In this document: positions 27,101-38,840 of the stretch, piece after piece | Layout of the letters: every line of letters starts with the position of its first letter | Numbering within the stretch: the first letter of the stretch is position 1 | Assembly: GCF_027744825.2 (NCBI RefSeq) | Contig: NC_071339.1 | Coordinates: forward strand, 24,367,501-24,431,500 | Source of the DNA: Synchiropus splendidus | Taxonomy: Eukaryota > Chordata > Actinopteri > Syngnathiformes > Callionymidae | Direction of reading: 5' to 3' | Length of the DNA stretch: 64,000 bases | Position numbers and translations under genes: made by a program | Notes under the pieces: model-generated | The model's database searches: none | Told to the model about the DNA's origin: nothing | Seen by the model: the letters and a program-made list of their open reading frames with translations, nothing else

Positions 27101-27602
27101 AGACCCTTTCTGCTATAGTGGGAGGTGAAAATGTCATGTTCTGAAGCTTCCCTGCAAAGTTATGGCTAAATATGTAAAGCGCGTTTTCAGGCTGAGATAA
27201 GGTCGATTCCGAAATGCCAAACATAAAAATGTTGATAACTTTGGAAAAACACTTTCGACAGCTTAGATTTGATGTGCAACTACTAGAAAGACCCTTTCTG
27301 CTATAGTGGGAGGTTAAAATGTCATGTTCTGAAGCTTCCCTGCAAAGTTATGGCACAATGCGTAAAACGCGTTTTCAGCCTGAGATAAGGTCGATTCTGG
27401 AACGCCAAACATAAAAATGTTCATAACTTTCGAAAAACACTTCAGACAACTTAGATTTGATGTGCAACTACTAGAAATACCCTTTCTGCTCTGGTGAGAC
27501 GTGAAAATTTCATGTTCTAAAGCTTCCCTGCAAAGTTATGGCACAATGCAGAAAACGCGTTTTCAGCCTGAGATGAGGTCGATTCAGGAACGCCAAACAT
27601 AA
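24105..27602 (+). repeat. Mixed monomers with two 187-bp units
   Basis: About 19 units. Positions 24560-24960 belong to the block shared with 14.4 kb. Positions 25130-25330 (TCAGAACCCC, AACTCAGGAAAAACTC, then AGGAGAAAA) match 61705-61900. One-base-short CATAAAATG junctions occur at about 26284 and 26847, each after a GGGATGTTAAAA unit. The couplet GTAAAGCGCG / CACTTTCGACAG at 26400-26640 recurs at 27150-27380 and also near 13080 and 16090. Confidence 0.8.
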
Positions 27603-28354
27603 GAATCTTGATAACTTTGGAAAAACACTTCAAACAGCTTAGATTTGATGTGCAACTACTAGAAAGACCCTTTCTGCTCTCGTGGAAGGTGAAAATTTCA
27701 TGTTCTGAAGCTTCCCTGCAAAGTTATGGCACAATGCAGAAAACACGTTTTCAGCCTGAGATAAGGTCGATTCCGGAACGCCAAACATATAAATGTTGAT
27801 AACTCAGGAAAAACTCTACAGACAACTTAGATTTGATGTGCAACTACTAGAAATACCCTTTCTGCTCTGGTGGGACGTGAAAATTTCATGTTCTAAAGCT
27901 TCCCTGCAAAGTTATGGCACAATGCAGAAAACGCGTTTTCAGCCTGAGAAAAGGTCGATTCCGGAACGCCAAACATAAGAATCTTGATAACTTTGGAAAA
28001 ACACTTCAAACAGCTTAGATTTGATGTGCAACTACTAGAAAGACCCTTTCTGCTCTCGTGGAAGGTGAAAATTTCATGTTCTGAAGCTTCCCTGCAAAGT
28101 TATGGCACAATGCAGAAAACACGTTTTCAGCCTGAGATAAGTTCGATTCCGGAACGCCAAACATATAAATGTTGATAACTCAGGAAAAACTCTACAGACA
28201 GCTTAGATTTGATGTGCAACTACTAGAAATACCCTTTCTGCTGAAGTGGGAGGTGAAAATTTCATGTTCTAAAGCTTCCCTGCAAAGTTATGGCACAATG
28301 CAGAAAACGCGTTTTCGGCCTGAGATAAGGTCGATTCAGGAACACCAAACATAA
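27603..28354 (+). repeat. Duplicated dimer (2 x 376 bp)
   Basis: Two units, one with AAGAATCTTGATAAC, CTCTCGTGGAAGG and AAAACACG and one with CATATAAATGTTG and AACTCAGGAAAAACTC, repeat directly at 27603-27978 and 27979-28354. The first unit of each dimer is nearly identical over its whole length. The second differs between copies (CTCTGGTGGGACG versus CTGAAGTGGGAGG), so the exchange boundary falls inside that unit. Confidence 0.88.
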
Positions 28355-31300
28355 AAATGTTGAAAACTTTCGAAAAACACTTCAGACAGCTTAGATTTGA
28401 TGGGCAACTACTACAAAGACCCTTTCTGCTATAGTGGGATGTGAAAATTTCATGTTCTGAAGCTTCCCTGCAAAGTTATATCACAATGCGGAAAACGCGT
28501 TTTCTGCCTGAGATAAGGTCGATTCCGGAACGCCAAACATAAAAATGTTGATAACTTTGGAAATACACTTCAGACAGCTTAGATTTGATGTGCAACTACT
28601 AGAAAGACCCTTTCTGCTATAGTGGGAGGTGAAAAGTTCATGTTCTGAGGCTTTCCTGCAAAGTTATGGCAAATTGCGTAAAACGCGTTTTCAGCCTGAG
28701 ATAAGGTTGTTTCTGGAACGCCAAACATAAAAATGGTGATAACTTTGGAAAAACACTTCAAACAGCTTAGATTTGACGGGCAACTACTACAAAGACCCTT
28801 TCTGCTATAGTGGGATGTGAAAATTTCATGTTCTGAAGCTTCCCTGCAAAGTTATATCACAATGCGGAAAACGCGTTTTCTGCCTGAGATAAGGTCGATT
28901 CTGGAACGCCAAACATAAAAATGTTGATAACTTTGGAAATACACTTCAGACAGCTTAGATTTGACGGGCAACTACTAGAAAGACCCTTTCTGCTATAGTT
29001 GGAGGTGAAAATTCCATGTTCTGAAGTTTCCCTGCAAAGTTATGGCACAATGCAGAAAACACGTTTTCAGTCTGAGATAAGGTTGATTCCGGAACGCCAA
29101 ACATAAGAATGTTGATAACTTTGGAAAAACACTTCAGACAACTTAGATTTGATGTGCAACTACTAGAAAGACCCTTTCTGATATAGTGGGAGGTGAAAAT
29201 TTCATGTTCTGAAGTTTCCCTGCAAAGTTATGGCACAATGCAGAAAACACGTTTTCAGTCTGAGATAAGGTTGATTCCGGAACGCCAAACATAAGAATGT
29301 TGATAACTTTGGAAAAACACTTCAGACAACTTAGATTTGATGTGCAACTACTAGAAAGACCCTTTCTGCTATAGTGGGAGGTGAAAAATTCATTTTCTAA
29401 AGCTTCCCTGCAAAGTTATGGCACAATGCGTAAAAAGCGTTTTCAGCCTGAGATAAGGTTGATTCCGGAACGCCAATCATAAAAATGTTGATAACTTTTG
29501 AAAAACACTTCAGACAGCTTAGATTTGATGTGCAACAACTAGAAAGACCCTTTCTGCTATAGTGGGAGGTTAAAATTTCATGTTCGGAAGCTTCCATGCA
29601 AAGTTATGGCACAATGCAGAAAACGATTTTTCATCCTGAGATAAGGTCGATTCCGGAACGCCAATCATAAAAATGTTGATAACTTTTGAAAAACACTTCA
29701 GACAGCTTAGATTTGATGTGCAACTACTAGAAATACCCTTTCTGCTGAAGTGGGAGGTGAAAATTTCATGTTCTAAAGCTTCCCTGCAAAGTTATGGCAC
29801 AATGCAGAAAACGCGTTTTCAGCCTGAGATGAGGTTGATTTCAGAATGCCAAACATAAAAATGTTGATAACTTTCGAAAAACACTTCAGACAGCTTAGAT
29901 TTGTTGTGCAACTACTGGAAAGACCCTTTCTGCTATAGTGGGATGTGAAAATTTCATGTTCTGAAGCTTCCCTGCAAAGTTATATCACAATGCCGAAAAC
30001 GCGATTTCTGCCTGAAATAAGGTCGATTCCGGAACGCCAAACATAAAAATGTTGATAACTTTGGAAATACACTTCAGACAGCTTAGATTTGATGTGCAAC
30101 AACTAGAAAGACCCTTTCTGCTATAGTGGGAGGTTAAAATTTCATGTTCGGAAGCTTCCATGCAAAGTTATGGCACAATGCAGAAAACGATTTTTCATCC
30201 TGAGATAAGGTCGATTCCGGAACGCCAATCATAAAAATGTTGATAACTTTTGAAAAACACTTCAGACAGCTTAGATTTGTTGTGCAACTACTGGAAAGAC
30301 CCTTTCTGCTATAGTGGGATGTGAAAATTTCATGTTCTGAAGCTTCCCTGCAAAGTTATATCACAATGCCGAAAACGCGATTTCTGCCTGAAATAAGGTC
30401 GATTCCGGAACGCCAAACATAAAAATGTTGATAACTTTGGAAATACACTTCAGACAGCTTAGATTTGATGTGCAACTACTAGAAAGACCCTTTCTGCTAT
30501 AGTGGGAGGGGAAAAGTTCATGTTCTGTGGCTTTCCTGCAAAGTTATGGCAAATTGCGTAAAACGCGTTTTCAGCCTGAGATAAGGTTGTTTCTGGATCC
30601 CCAAACATAAAAATGGTGATAACTTTGGAAAAACACTTCAAACAGCTTAGATTTGACGGGCAACTACTAGAAAGACTCTTTCTGCTATAGTTGGAGGTGA
30701 AAATTTCATGTTCTGAAGTTTCCCTGCAAAGTTATGGCACAATGCAGAAAACACGTTTTCAGTCTGAGATAAGGTTGATTCCGGAACGCCAAACATAAGA
30801 ATGTTGATAACTTTGGAAAAACACTTCAGACAACATAGATTTGATGTGCAACTACTAGAAAGACCCTTTCTGCTATAGTGGGAGGTGAAAAGTTCATGTT
30901 CTGAGGCTTTCCTATAAAGTTATGGCACAATGCAGAAAACGCATTTTCAGTCTGAGATAAGGTGGGTTCTAGAACGCCAAACATAAAAATGTTGATAACT
31001 TTGGAAAAACACTTCAGACAGCTTAGATTTGATGTGCAACTACTTGAAAGACCCTTTCTGCTATAGTGGGAGGTGAAAATTTCATGTTCTGAACCTTCCT
31101 TGCAAAGTTATAGCACAATGCAGAAAACGCGTTTTTTGCCTGAGATAAGATCGATTCCGGAACGCCAAACATAAAAATGTTGATAACTTTGGAAAAACAC
31201 TTCAGACAGCGTAGAATTGATGTGCAACTACTAGAAAGACCATTTCTGTTATAGTGGCTGGTGAAAATTTCATGTTCTGAACCTTCCCTGCAAACTTATG

Positions 31301-33646
31301 CCAAAATGCTGAAAACGCGCTTTCAGCCTGAGATAAGGTTGATTCCGGAACACCAATCATAAAAATGTTGATAACTTTTGAAAAACACTTCAGACAGCTT
31401 AGATTTGATGTGCAACAACTAGAAAGACCCTTTCTGCTATAGTGGGAGGTTAAAATTTCATGTTCGGAAGCTTCCATGCAAAGTTATGGCACAATGCAGA
31501 AAACGATTTTTCATCCTGAGATAAGGTCGATTCCGGAAAGCCAAATATAAAAATGTTGATAACTTTCGAAAAACACTTCAGACAGCTTAGATTTGATGTG
31601 CAACTACTAGAAAGACCCTTTCTGCTCTCGTGGGACGTGAAAATTTCTTGTTCTTAAGCTTCCCTGCAAAGTTATGGCACAATGCAGAAAACGCGTTTTC
31701 AGCCTGAGAAAAGGTCGATTCCGGAACGCCAAACATAAGAATCTTGATAATTTTGGAAAAACACTTCAAACAGCTTAGATTTGATGTGCAACTACTAGAA
31801 AGACCCTTTCTGCTATATTGGGAGGTCAAAATTTCATGTTCTGAAGCTTCCCTGCAAAGTTATGGGCTAATGCAGAAAACGATTTTTCATCCTGAGATAA
31901 GGTCGATTCCGGAACGCCAAACATAAAAATGTTGATAACTTTCGAAAAACACTTCAGACAGCTTAGATTTGATGTGCAACTACTCGAAAGACCCTTTCTG
32001 CTATAGTGGGAGGTGAAAAGTTCATATTCTGAGGCTTTCCTGCAAAGTTATGGCAAATTGCGTAAAACGCGTTTTCAGCCTGAGATACGGTTGTTTCTGC
32101 AACGCCAAACATAAAAATGGTGATAACTTTGGAAAAACACTTCAAACAGCTTAGATTTGGCGGGCAACTACTAGAAAGACCCTTTCTGCTATAGTTGGAG
32201 GTGAAAATTTCATGTTCTGAAGTTTCCCTGCAAAGTTATGGCACAATGCAGAAAACACGTTTTCAGTCTGAGATAAGGTTGATTCCGGAACGCCAAACAT
32301 AAGAATGTTGATAACTTTGGAAAAACACTTCAGACAACTTAGATTTGATGTGCAACTACTAGAAAGACCCTTTCTGATATAGTGGGAGGTGAAAATTTCA
32401 TGTTCTGAAGTTTCCCTGCAAAGTTATGGCACAATGCAGAAAACACGTTTTCAGTCTGAGATAAGGTTGATTCCGGAACGCCAAACATAAGAATGTTGAT
32501 AACTTTGGAAAAACACTTCAGACAACTTAGATTTGATGTGCAACTACTAGAAAGACCCTTTCTGATATAGTGGGAGGTGAAAAATTCATTTTCTAAAGCT
32601 TCCCTGCAAAGTTATGGCACAATGCGTAAAAAGCGTTTTCAGCCTGAGATAAGGTTGATTCCGGAACGCCAATCATAAAAATGTTGATAACTTTTGAAAA
32701 ACACTTCAGACAGCTTAGATTTGATGTGCAACAACTAGAAAGACCCTTTCTGCTATAGTGGGAGGTTAAAATTTCATGTTCGGAAGCTTCCATGCAAAGT
32801 TATGGCACAATGCAGAAAACGATTTTTCATCCTGAGATAAGGTCGATTCCGGAACGCCAATCATAAAAATGTTGATAACTTTTGAAAAACACTTCAGACA
32901 GCTTAGATTTGTTGTGCAACTACTGGAAAGACCCTTTCTGCTATAGTGGGATGTGAAAATTTCATGTTCTGAAGCTTCCCTGCAAAGTTATATCACAATG
33001 CCGAAAACGCGATTTCTGCCTGAAATAAGGTCGATTCCGGAACGCCAAACATAAAAATGTTGATAACTTTGGAAATACACTTCAGACAGCTTAGATTTGA
33101 TGTGCAACTACTAGAAAGACCCTTTCTGCTATAGTGGGAGGTGAAAAGTTCATGTTCTGAGGCTTTCCTGCAAAGTTATGGCAAATTGTGTAAAACGCGT
33201 TTTCACCCTGAGATAAGGTTGTTTCTGGAACGCCAAACATAAAAATGTTGATAACTTTGGAAATACACTTCAGACAGCTTAGATTTGATGTGCAACAACT
33301 AGAAAGACCCTTTCTGCTATAGTGGGAGGTTAAAATTTCATGTTCGGAAGCTTCCATGCAAAGTTATGGCACAATGCAGAAAACGATTTTTCATCCTGAG
33401 ATAAGGTCGATTCCGGAACGCCAATCATAAAAATGTTGATAACTTTTGAAAAACACTTCAGACAGCTTAGATTTGATGTGCAACTACTAGAAATACCCTT
33501 TCTGCTGAAGTGGGAGGTGAAAATTTCATGTTCTAAAGCTTCCCTGCAAAGTTATGGCACAATGCAGAAAACGCGTTTTCAGCCTGAGATGAGGTTGATT
33601 TCAGAATGCCAAACATAAAAATGTTGATAACTTTCGAAAAACACTT
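28355..33646 (+). repeat. Shuffled HOR family of TTATATCAC / GCAAATTGCG / AAAACACG units
   Basis: A small set of variants is repeated in changing order. The unit with GATTTGTTGTG and TTATATCACAATGCCG starts its CAGCTTAG at 29891, 30267, 32899 and 33651 (spacings 376, 2632 and 752 bases, all whole units). Units around 29397-29597 and 32593-32793 are alike at 17 units' distance, and 29673-29858 and 33433-33618 at 20 units. Units with GAAGTTTCCC and AAAACACGTTTTCAGTC stand next to each other at 29.0-29.3 and 32.2-32.5 kb. Repeated unequal exchange of blocks of different size explains this. Confidence 0.85.
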
Positions 33647-33860
33647 CAGACAGCTTAGATTTGTTGTGCAACTACTGGAAAGACCCTTTCTGCTATAGTG
33701 GAATGTGAAAATTTCATGTTCTGAAGCTTCCCTGCAAAGATATATCACAATGCTTTCCTGCAAAGTTATGGCAAATTGCGTAAAACGCGTTTTCAGCCTG
33801 AGATAAGGTTGTTTCTGGAACCCCAAACATAAAAATGGTGATAACTTTGGAAAAACACTT
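33647..33860 (+). repeat. Fused monomer, 214 bp (162-bp deletion across two units)
   Basis: The unit starts as the TTATATCACAATGC type and, at about 33753, jumps directly into TTTCCTGCAAAGTTATGG of the next expected unit (the GCAAATTGCG type). Elsewhere (29891-30267 onward and 32899-33230) these two units follow each other in full. The simplest reading is a 162-bp deletion joining them, with the two bases GC shared at the junction. The result holds two copies of the CTGCAAAG segment about 30 bases apart and only one CAGCTTAG anchor. Confidence 0.88.
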
Positions 33861-34612
33861 CAAACAGCTTAGATTTGACGGGCAACTACTAGAAAGACTC
33901 TTTCTGCTATAGTTGGAGGTGAAAATTTCATGTTCTGAAGTTTCCCTGCAAAGTTATGGCACAATGCAGAAAACACGTTTTCAGTCTGAGATAAGGTTGA
34001 TTCCGGAACGCCACACATAAGAATGTTGATAACTTTGGAAAAACACTTCAGACAACTTAGATTTGATGTGCAACTACTAGAAAGACCCTTTCTGCTATAG
34101 TGGGAGGCGAACATTTCGTGTTCTGAAGCTTCCCTGAAAAGTTTTGGCACAATGCAGAAAACGCGTTTTCAGCTTGAGATTAGGAGGGTTCCAGAACACC
34201 AAACATAAAAATGTTGATAACTTTGGAAAAACACATCAGACAGCTTAGATTTGATGTGCAACTACTAGAAAGACCCTTTCTGCTATATTTGGAGGTCAGA
34301 ATTTCATGCTCTGAAGCTTCCCTGCAAAGTTATGGGACAATGCAGAAAACGATTTTTCATCCTGAGATAAGGTCGATTCCGGAACGCCAAACATAAAAAT
34401 GTTGATAACTTTCGAAAAACACTTCAGACAGCTTAGATTTGTTGTGCAACTACTAGAAATACCCTTTCTGCTCCAGTGGGAGGTGAAAATTTCATGTTCT
34501 AAAGCTTCCCTGCAAAGTTATGGCACAATGCAGAAAACACGTTTTCTGCCTGAGATAAGGTAAATTCCGGAACGCCAAACATAACAATATTGATAACTCA
34601 GGAAAAACTCTA

Positions 34613-34703
34613 CAGACAGCTTAGATTTGATGTGCAACTACTAGAAATACCCTTTCTGCTGAAGTGGGAGGTGAAATTTTCATGTTCTAAAGCTTCCCTG
34701 TAG
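34613..34703 (+). repeat. Truncated monomer, 84-bp step (104-bp deletion)
   Basis: The unit runs normally to AAAGCTTCCCTGTA and then continues as GCTTAGATTTGATG of the next unit, so consecutive CTTAG anchors are only 84 bases apart (34620 and 34704). The likely parent is the type seen at 35881-35950 (TTTTCATGTTCT, CCCTGTAAAG). A 104-bp deletion with at most one shared base at the junction fits. The HindIII site is retained; the 14-bp palindrome is lost. Confidence 0.9.
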
Positions 34704-36012
34704 CTTAGATTTGATGTGCAACTACTAGAAATACCCTTTCTTCTGAAGTGGGAGGTGAAAATTTCATGTTCTAAAGCTTCCCTGCAAAGTTATGGCACAA
34801 TGCAGAAAACGCGTTTTAAGCGTGAGATAAGGAGAGTTCCGGAACGCCAAACATAAAAATGTTGATAACTTTGGAACAACACATCAGACAGCTTAGATTT
34901 GATGTGCAACTACTGGAAAGACCCTTTCTGCTATAGTGGGAGGGGAAAATTTCATGTTCTGCAGCTTGCTTGCAAAGTTATGGCACAATGCAGAAAACGC
35001 GTTTTCGGCCTGAGATAAGGTCGATTCAGGAACACCAAACATAAAAATGTTGAAAACTACCGAAAAACACTTCAGACAGCTTGGATTTGATGTGCAACTA
35101 CGAGAAAGACCCTTTCTGCTATAGTGGGAGGTGAAAATATGATGTTCTGAAGCTTCCCTGCAAAGTCATGGCACAATGCGTAAAACGCGTTTTCAGCCTG
35201 AGATGAGGTTGATTTCAGAACGCCAAACATAAAAATGTTGATAACTCAGGAAAAACTCTACAGACAGCTTAGATTTGATGTGCAACTACTCGAAAGACCC
35301 TTTCTGCTATAGTGGGAGGTTAAAATTTCATGTTCGGAAGCTTCCATGCAAAGTTATGGCACAATGCAGAAAACGATTTTTCATCCTGAGATAAGGTCGA
35401 TTCCGGAAAGCCAAATATAAAAATGTTGATAACTTTCGAAAAACACTTCAGACAGCTTAGATTTGATGTGCAACTACTAGAAATACCCTTTCTGCTCTCG
35501 TGGGACGTGAAAATTTCTTGTTCTTAAGCTTCCCTGCAAAGTTATGGCACAATGCAGAAAACGATTTTTCATCCTGAGATAAGGTCGATTCCGGAACGCC
35601 AAACATAAGAATCTTGATAACTTTGGAAAAACACTTCAAACAGCTTAGATTTGATGTGCAACTACTAGAAAGACCCTTTCGGCTCTCGTGGGACGTGAAA
35701 ATTTCTTGTTCTTAAGCTTCCCTGCAAAGTTATGGCACAATGCAGAAAACGCGTTTTCAGCCTGAGAAAAGGTCGATTCCGGAACGCCAAACATAAGAAT
35801 CTTGATAACTCAGGAAAAACTCTACAGACAGCTTAGATTTGATGTGCAACTACTAGAAATACCCTTTCTGCTGAAGTGGGAGGTGAAATTTTCATGTTCT
35901 AAAGCTTCCCTGTAAAGTTATGGCACAATGCAGAAAACGCTTTTTAAGCGTGAGATAAGGTGAGTTCCGGAACGCCAAACATAAAAATGTTGATAACTTT
36001 CGAAAAACACTT
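34704..36012 (+). repeat. Mixed monomers with short-range duplications
   Basis: Seven units. The marker GAAAATTTCTTGTTCTTAAGC occurs near 35510 and again one unit later near 35698, and also at about 31638. The flanking TCGATTTTTC or CTCTCGTGGGACG context is shuffled between these copies. Units with AACTCAGGAAAAACTC appear near 35240 and 35810. Nothing other than monomer sequence is present. Confidence 0.8.
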
Positions 36013-36088
36013 CAGACAGCTTAGATTTGATGTGCAACTACTAGAAAGACCCTTTCTGCTATAGTGGGAGGTGAAAATTTCATGTTCT

Positions 36089-36096
36089 GAAGCTTC
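36089..36096. other. GAAGCTTC palindrome with HindIII site (example copy)
   Basis: An 8-bp palindrome at unit positions 77-84 occurs in most units and contains AAGCTT. Variants include GGAAGCTTCC (10 bp, as near 1577) and versions reading AAAGCTTC, TTAAGCTTC or GAAGTCTCC. The regular spacing means HindIII would cut most of the array into 188-bp steps, with longer steps where the site is lost. Confidence 0.85.
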
Positions 36097-36120
36097 CCTG
36101 CAAAGTTATGGCACAATGCA

Positions 36121-36134
36121 GAAAACGCGTTTTC
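36121..36134. other. 14-bp perfect palindrome GAAAACGCGTTTTC (example copy)
   Basis: The sequence equals its own reverse complement over 14 bases and contains an MluI site (ACGCGT) flanked by A4/T4 tracts. One further base pair out, C and G pair again after a single mismatch, giving a near-18-bp dyad. It sits at unit positions 109-122 and is present in most units. Common departures are AAAACACG, AAAACGTG, AAATGCG and a form reading AAAACGATTTTTC. It is the longest symmetry I see in the monomer. It could bind a dimeric protein or extrude a small hairpin, but nothing in the sequence proves either. Confidence 0.85.
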
Positions 36135-36952
36135 AGCCTGAGATAAGGTGGGTTCCAGAACGCCAAACATAAAAATGTTGATAACTTTGGAAAAACACTT
36201 CAGACAGCTTAGATTTGATGTGCAACTACTAGAAAGACCCTATCTGCTATAGTGGGAGGCGAACATTTCATGTTCTGAAGCTTCCCTGAAAAGTTATGGC
36301 ACAATGCAGAAAACGCATTTTCAGCCTGAGATTAGGTGGGTTCCAGAACGCCAAACATAAAAATGTTGATAACTTAGGAAAAACACTTCAGACAGCTTAG
36401 ATTTGATGTGCAACTACTAGAAAGACCCTTTCTGCTACAGTGGGAGGTGAAAATTTCATGTTCTGAAGCATCCCTGCAAAGTTACGCCACAATGCAGGAA
36501 ACGCGTTTTCAGCATGAGATAAGGTCGATTCCGGAACGCCAAACATAAAAATATTGATAACTTTGGAAAAACACTTCAGACAACTTAGATTTGATGTGCA
36601 ACTATTAGAAATGCCCTTTCTGATATAGTGGGAGGAGAAAAATCCATGTTCTGAAGTCTCCCTGCAAAGTTATGGCACAACGCCGAAAATGCGTTTTCAG
36701 CCTGAGATAGGGTGGGTTCCAGAACGCCAAACATAAAAATGTTGATAACTTTGGAAAAACACTTCAGACAGCTTAGATTTGATGTGCAACTACTAAAAAG
36801 ACCCTTTCAGCTATAGTGGGAGGTAAAAATTTCATGTTCTGAAGCATTCCTGCAAAGTTATGGCAAATTGCGTAAAACGGGTTTTCAGCCTGATATAAGG
36901 TTGTTTCTGGAACGCCAAACATAAAAATGGTGTTAACTTAGGAAAACCACTT

Positions 36953-38840
36953 CAAACAGCTTAGATTTGATGTGCAACTACTAGAAAGACCCTTTCTGCT
37001 ATAGTGGGAGGAGAAAATTTCATGTTCTGAAGTCTCCCTGCAAAGTTACGGCACAATGCAGAAAACGCGTTTTCAGCCTTAGATAAGGTGGGTTCCAGAA
37101 CGCCAAACATGAAAATGTTGATAACTTTGGAAAAACACTTCAGACAGCTTAGATTTGATGTGCAACTACTAGAAAGACCCTTTCTGCGATAGTGGGAGGT
37201 GAAAATTTCATGTTCTGAAGCTTTCCTGCAAAGGTATGGCAAATTGCGTAAAACGCGTTTTCAGCCTGAGATAAGGTTGTTTCTGGAATGCCAAACATAA
37301 AAATGGTGTTAACTTTGGAAAAACACTTCAAACAGCTTAGATTTGATGTGCAACTACTAGAAAGACCCTTTCTGCTATAGTGGGAGGCGAACATTTCATG
37401 TTCTGAAGCTTCCCTGAAAAGTTATGGCACAATGCAGAAAACGCGTTTTCAGCCTGAGATTAGGTGGGTTCCAGAACGCCAAACATAAAAATGTTGATAT
37501 CTTTGGAAAAGCACTTCAGACAGCTTAGATTTGATGTGCAACTATTAGAAATACCCCTTCTGATATAGTGGGAGGAGAAAATTTCATGTTCTGAAGTCTC
37601 CCTGCAAAGTTATGGCACAATGCAGAAAACGCGTTTTCAGCCTGAGATAACGTGGGTTCCAGAACGCCAAACATAAAAATGTTGATAACTTTGGAAAAAC
37701 ACTTCAGACAGCTTAGATTTGATGTGCAACTACTAGAAAGACCCTTTCTGCTATCGTGGGAGGCAAACATTTCATGTTCTGAAGCTTCCCTGAAAAGTTA
37801 TGGCACAATGCAGAAAACGCGTTTTCAGCCTGAGATTAGGTGGGTTCCAGAACGCCAAACATAAAAATATTGATAACTTTGGAAAAACACTTCAGACAGC
37901 TTAGATTTGATGTGAAACTACTAGAAAGACCCTTTCTGCTATAGTGGGAGGAGAAAAATCCATGTTCTGAAGTCTCCCTGCAAAGTTACGGCACAACGCC
38001 GGAAATGCGTTTTCAGCCTGAGATAGGGTGGGTTCGAGAACGCTAAACATAAAAATGTTGATAACTTTGGAAAAACACTTCAGACAGCTTAGATTTGATG
38101 TGCAACTACAAAAAAGACCCTTTCTGCTATAGTGGGAGGTGAAAATTTCATGTTCTGAAGCTTCCCTGCAAAGTTATGGCACAATGCAGAAAACGCGTTT
38201 TCAGCCTGAGATAAGGTGGGTTCCAGAACGCCAAACATAAAAATGTTGATAACTTTGGAAAAACACTTCAGACAGCTTAGATTTGATGTGCAACTACTAG
38301 AAAGACCCTTTCTGCTACAGTGGGAGGTGAAAATTTCATGTTCTGAAGCATCCCTGCAAAGTTACGCCACAATGCAGGAAACGCGTTTTCAGCATGAGAT
38401 AAGGTCGATTCCGGAACGCCAAACATAAAAATATTGATAACTTTGGAAAAACACTTCAGACAACTTAGATTTGATGTGCAACTATTAGAAATGCCCTTTC
38501 TGATATAGTGGGAGGAGAAAAATCCATGTTCTGAAGTCTCCCTGCAAAGTTATGGCACAACGCCGAAAATGCGTTTTCAGCCTGAGATAGGGTGGGTTCC
38601 AGAACGCTAAACATAAAAATGTTGATAACTTTGGAAAAACACTTCAGACAGCTTAGATTTGATGTGCAACCACGAGAAAGACCCTTTCTGCTATAGTGGG
38701 AGGTGAAAATTTCATGTTCTGAAGCTTCCCTGCAAAGTTACGGCACAATGCAGAAAACGCGTTTTCAGCCTTAGATAAGGTGGGTTCCAGAACGCCAAAC
38801 ATGAAAATGTTGATAACTTTGGAAAAACAATTCAGACAGC
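36953..38840 (+). repeat. Second partial relative of the six-unit HOR
   Basis: Ten units. The m3-type unit recurs at 38265, exactly 1880 bases (ten units) after the one at 36389. It is followed by m4-type (38453) and m5-type (38641, CAACCACGAG). Between them lie units with GAAGTCTCC plus AGCCTTAGATAAGG (37030-37090, recurring in part near 38770) and several GGCGAAC- or GGCAAAC-bearing units. The GGTGGGTTCCAGAACG class dominates this stretch. Confidence 0.82.

Larger units (their letters stand above)
36013..36200 (+). repeat. Representative consensus-like monomer
   Basis: This 188-bp unit is close to the consensus and serves as a coordinate guide, counting the C of CAGACAG as unit position 1. 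Landmarks in order are: AGACCCTTTCTGCTATAG at about 35-52, GTGGGAGGTGAAAATTTC at about 52-69, GAAGCTTC at 77-84, GAAAACGCGTTTTC at 109-122, the variable stretch GGTNNNTTCC at about 135-144, AACGCCAAACATAAAAATG at 147-165, and the A-rich end GGAAAAACACTT. This copy has the GGTGGGTTCC form of the variable stretch. Unit length and landmark order are read directly; the start point is arbitrary because the repeat is circularly permutable. Confidence 0.95.
36013..36952 (+). repeat. Five-unit relative of the six-unit HOR (m1-m2-m3-m4-m6)
   Basis: Units starting at 36013, 36201, 36389, 36577 and 36765 carry the markers of m1, m2, m3, m4 and m6 of the HOR at 19173-21428: GGCGAAC with CTGAAAAG, GAAGCATCC with CAGCATGAG, CTATTAGAAATGCCC with AAAAATCCATG, and CTAAAAAGACC with GGCAAATTGCG. 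The m5 unit (CAACCACGAG) is missing between m4 and m6. Differences inside units (GCAGGAAACGCG instead of GCTGGAAACACG) show the two loci have diverged for some time. Confidence 0.85.

Noticed and set aside
33647..34703. Transposon insertion at the irregular units near 34 kb
   Set aside because: All bases on both sides belong to the monomer. There are missing bases but no added foreign sequence, target duplication or inverted ends.
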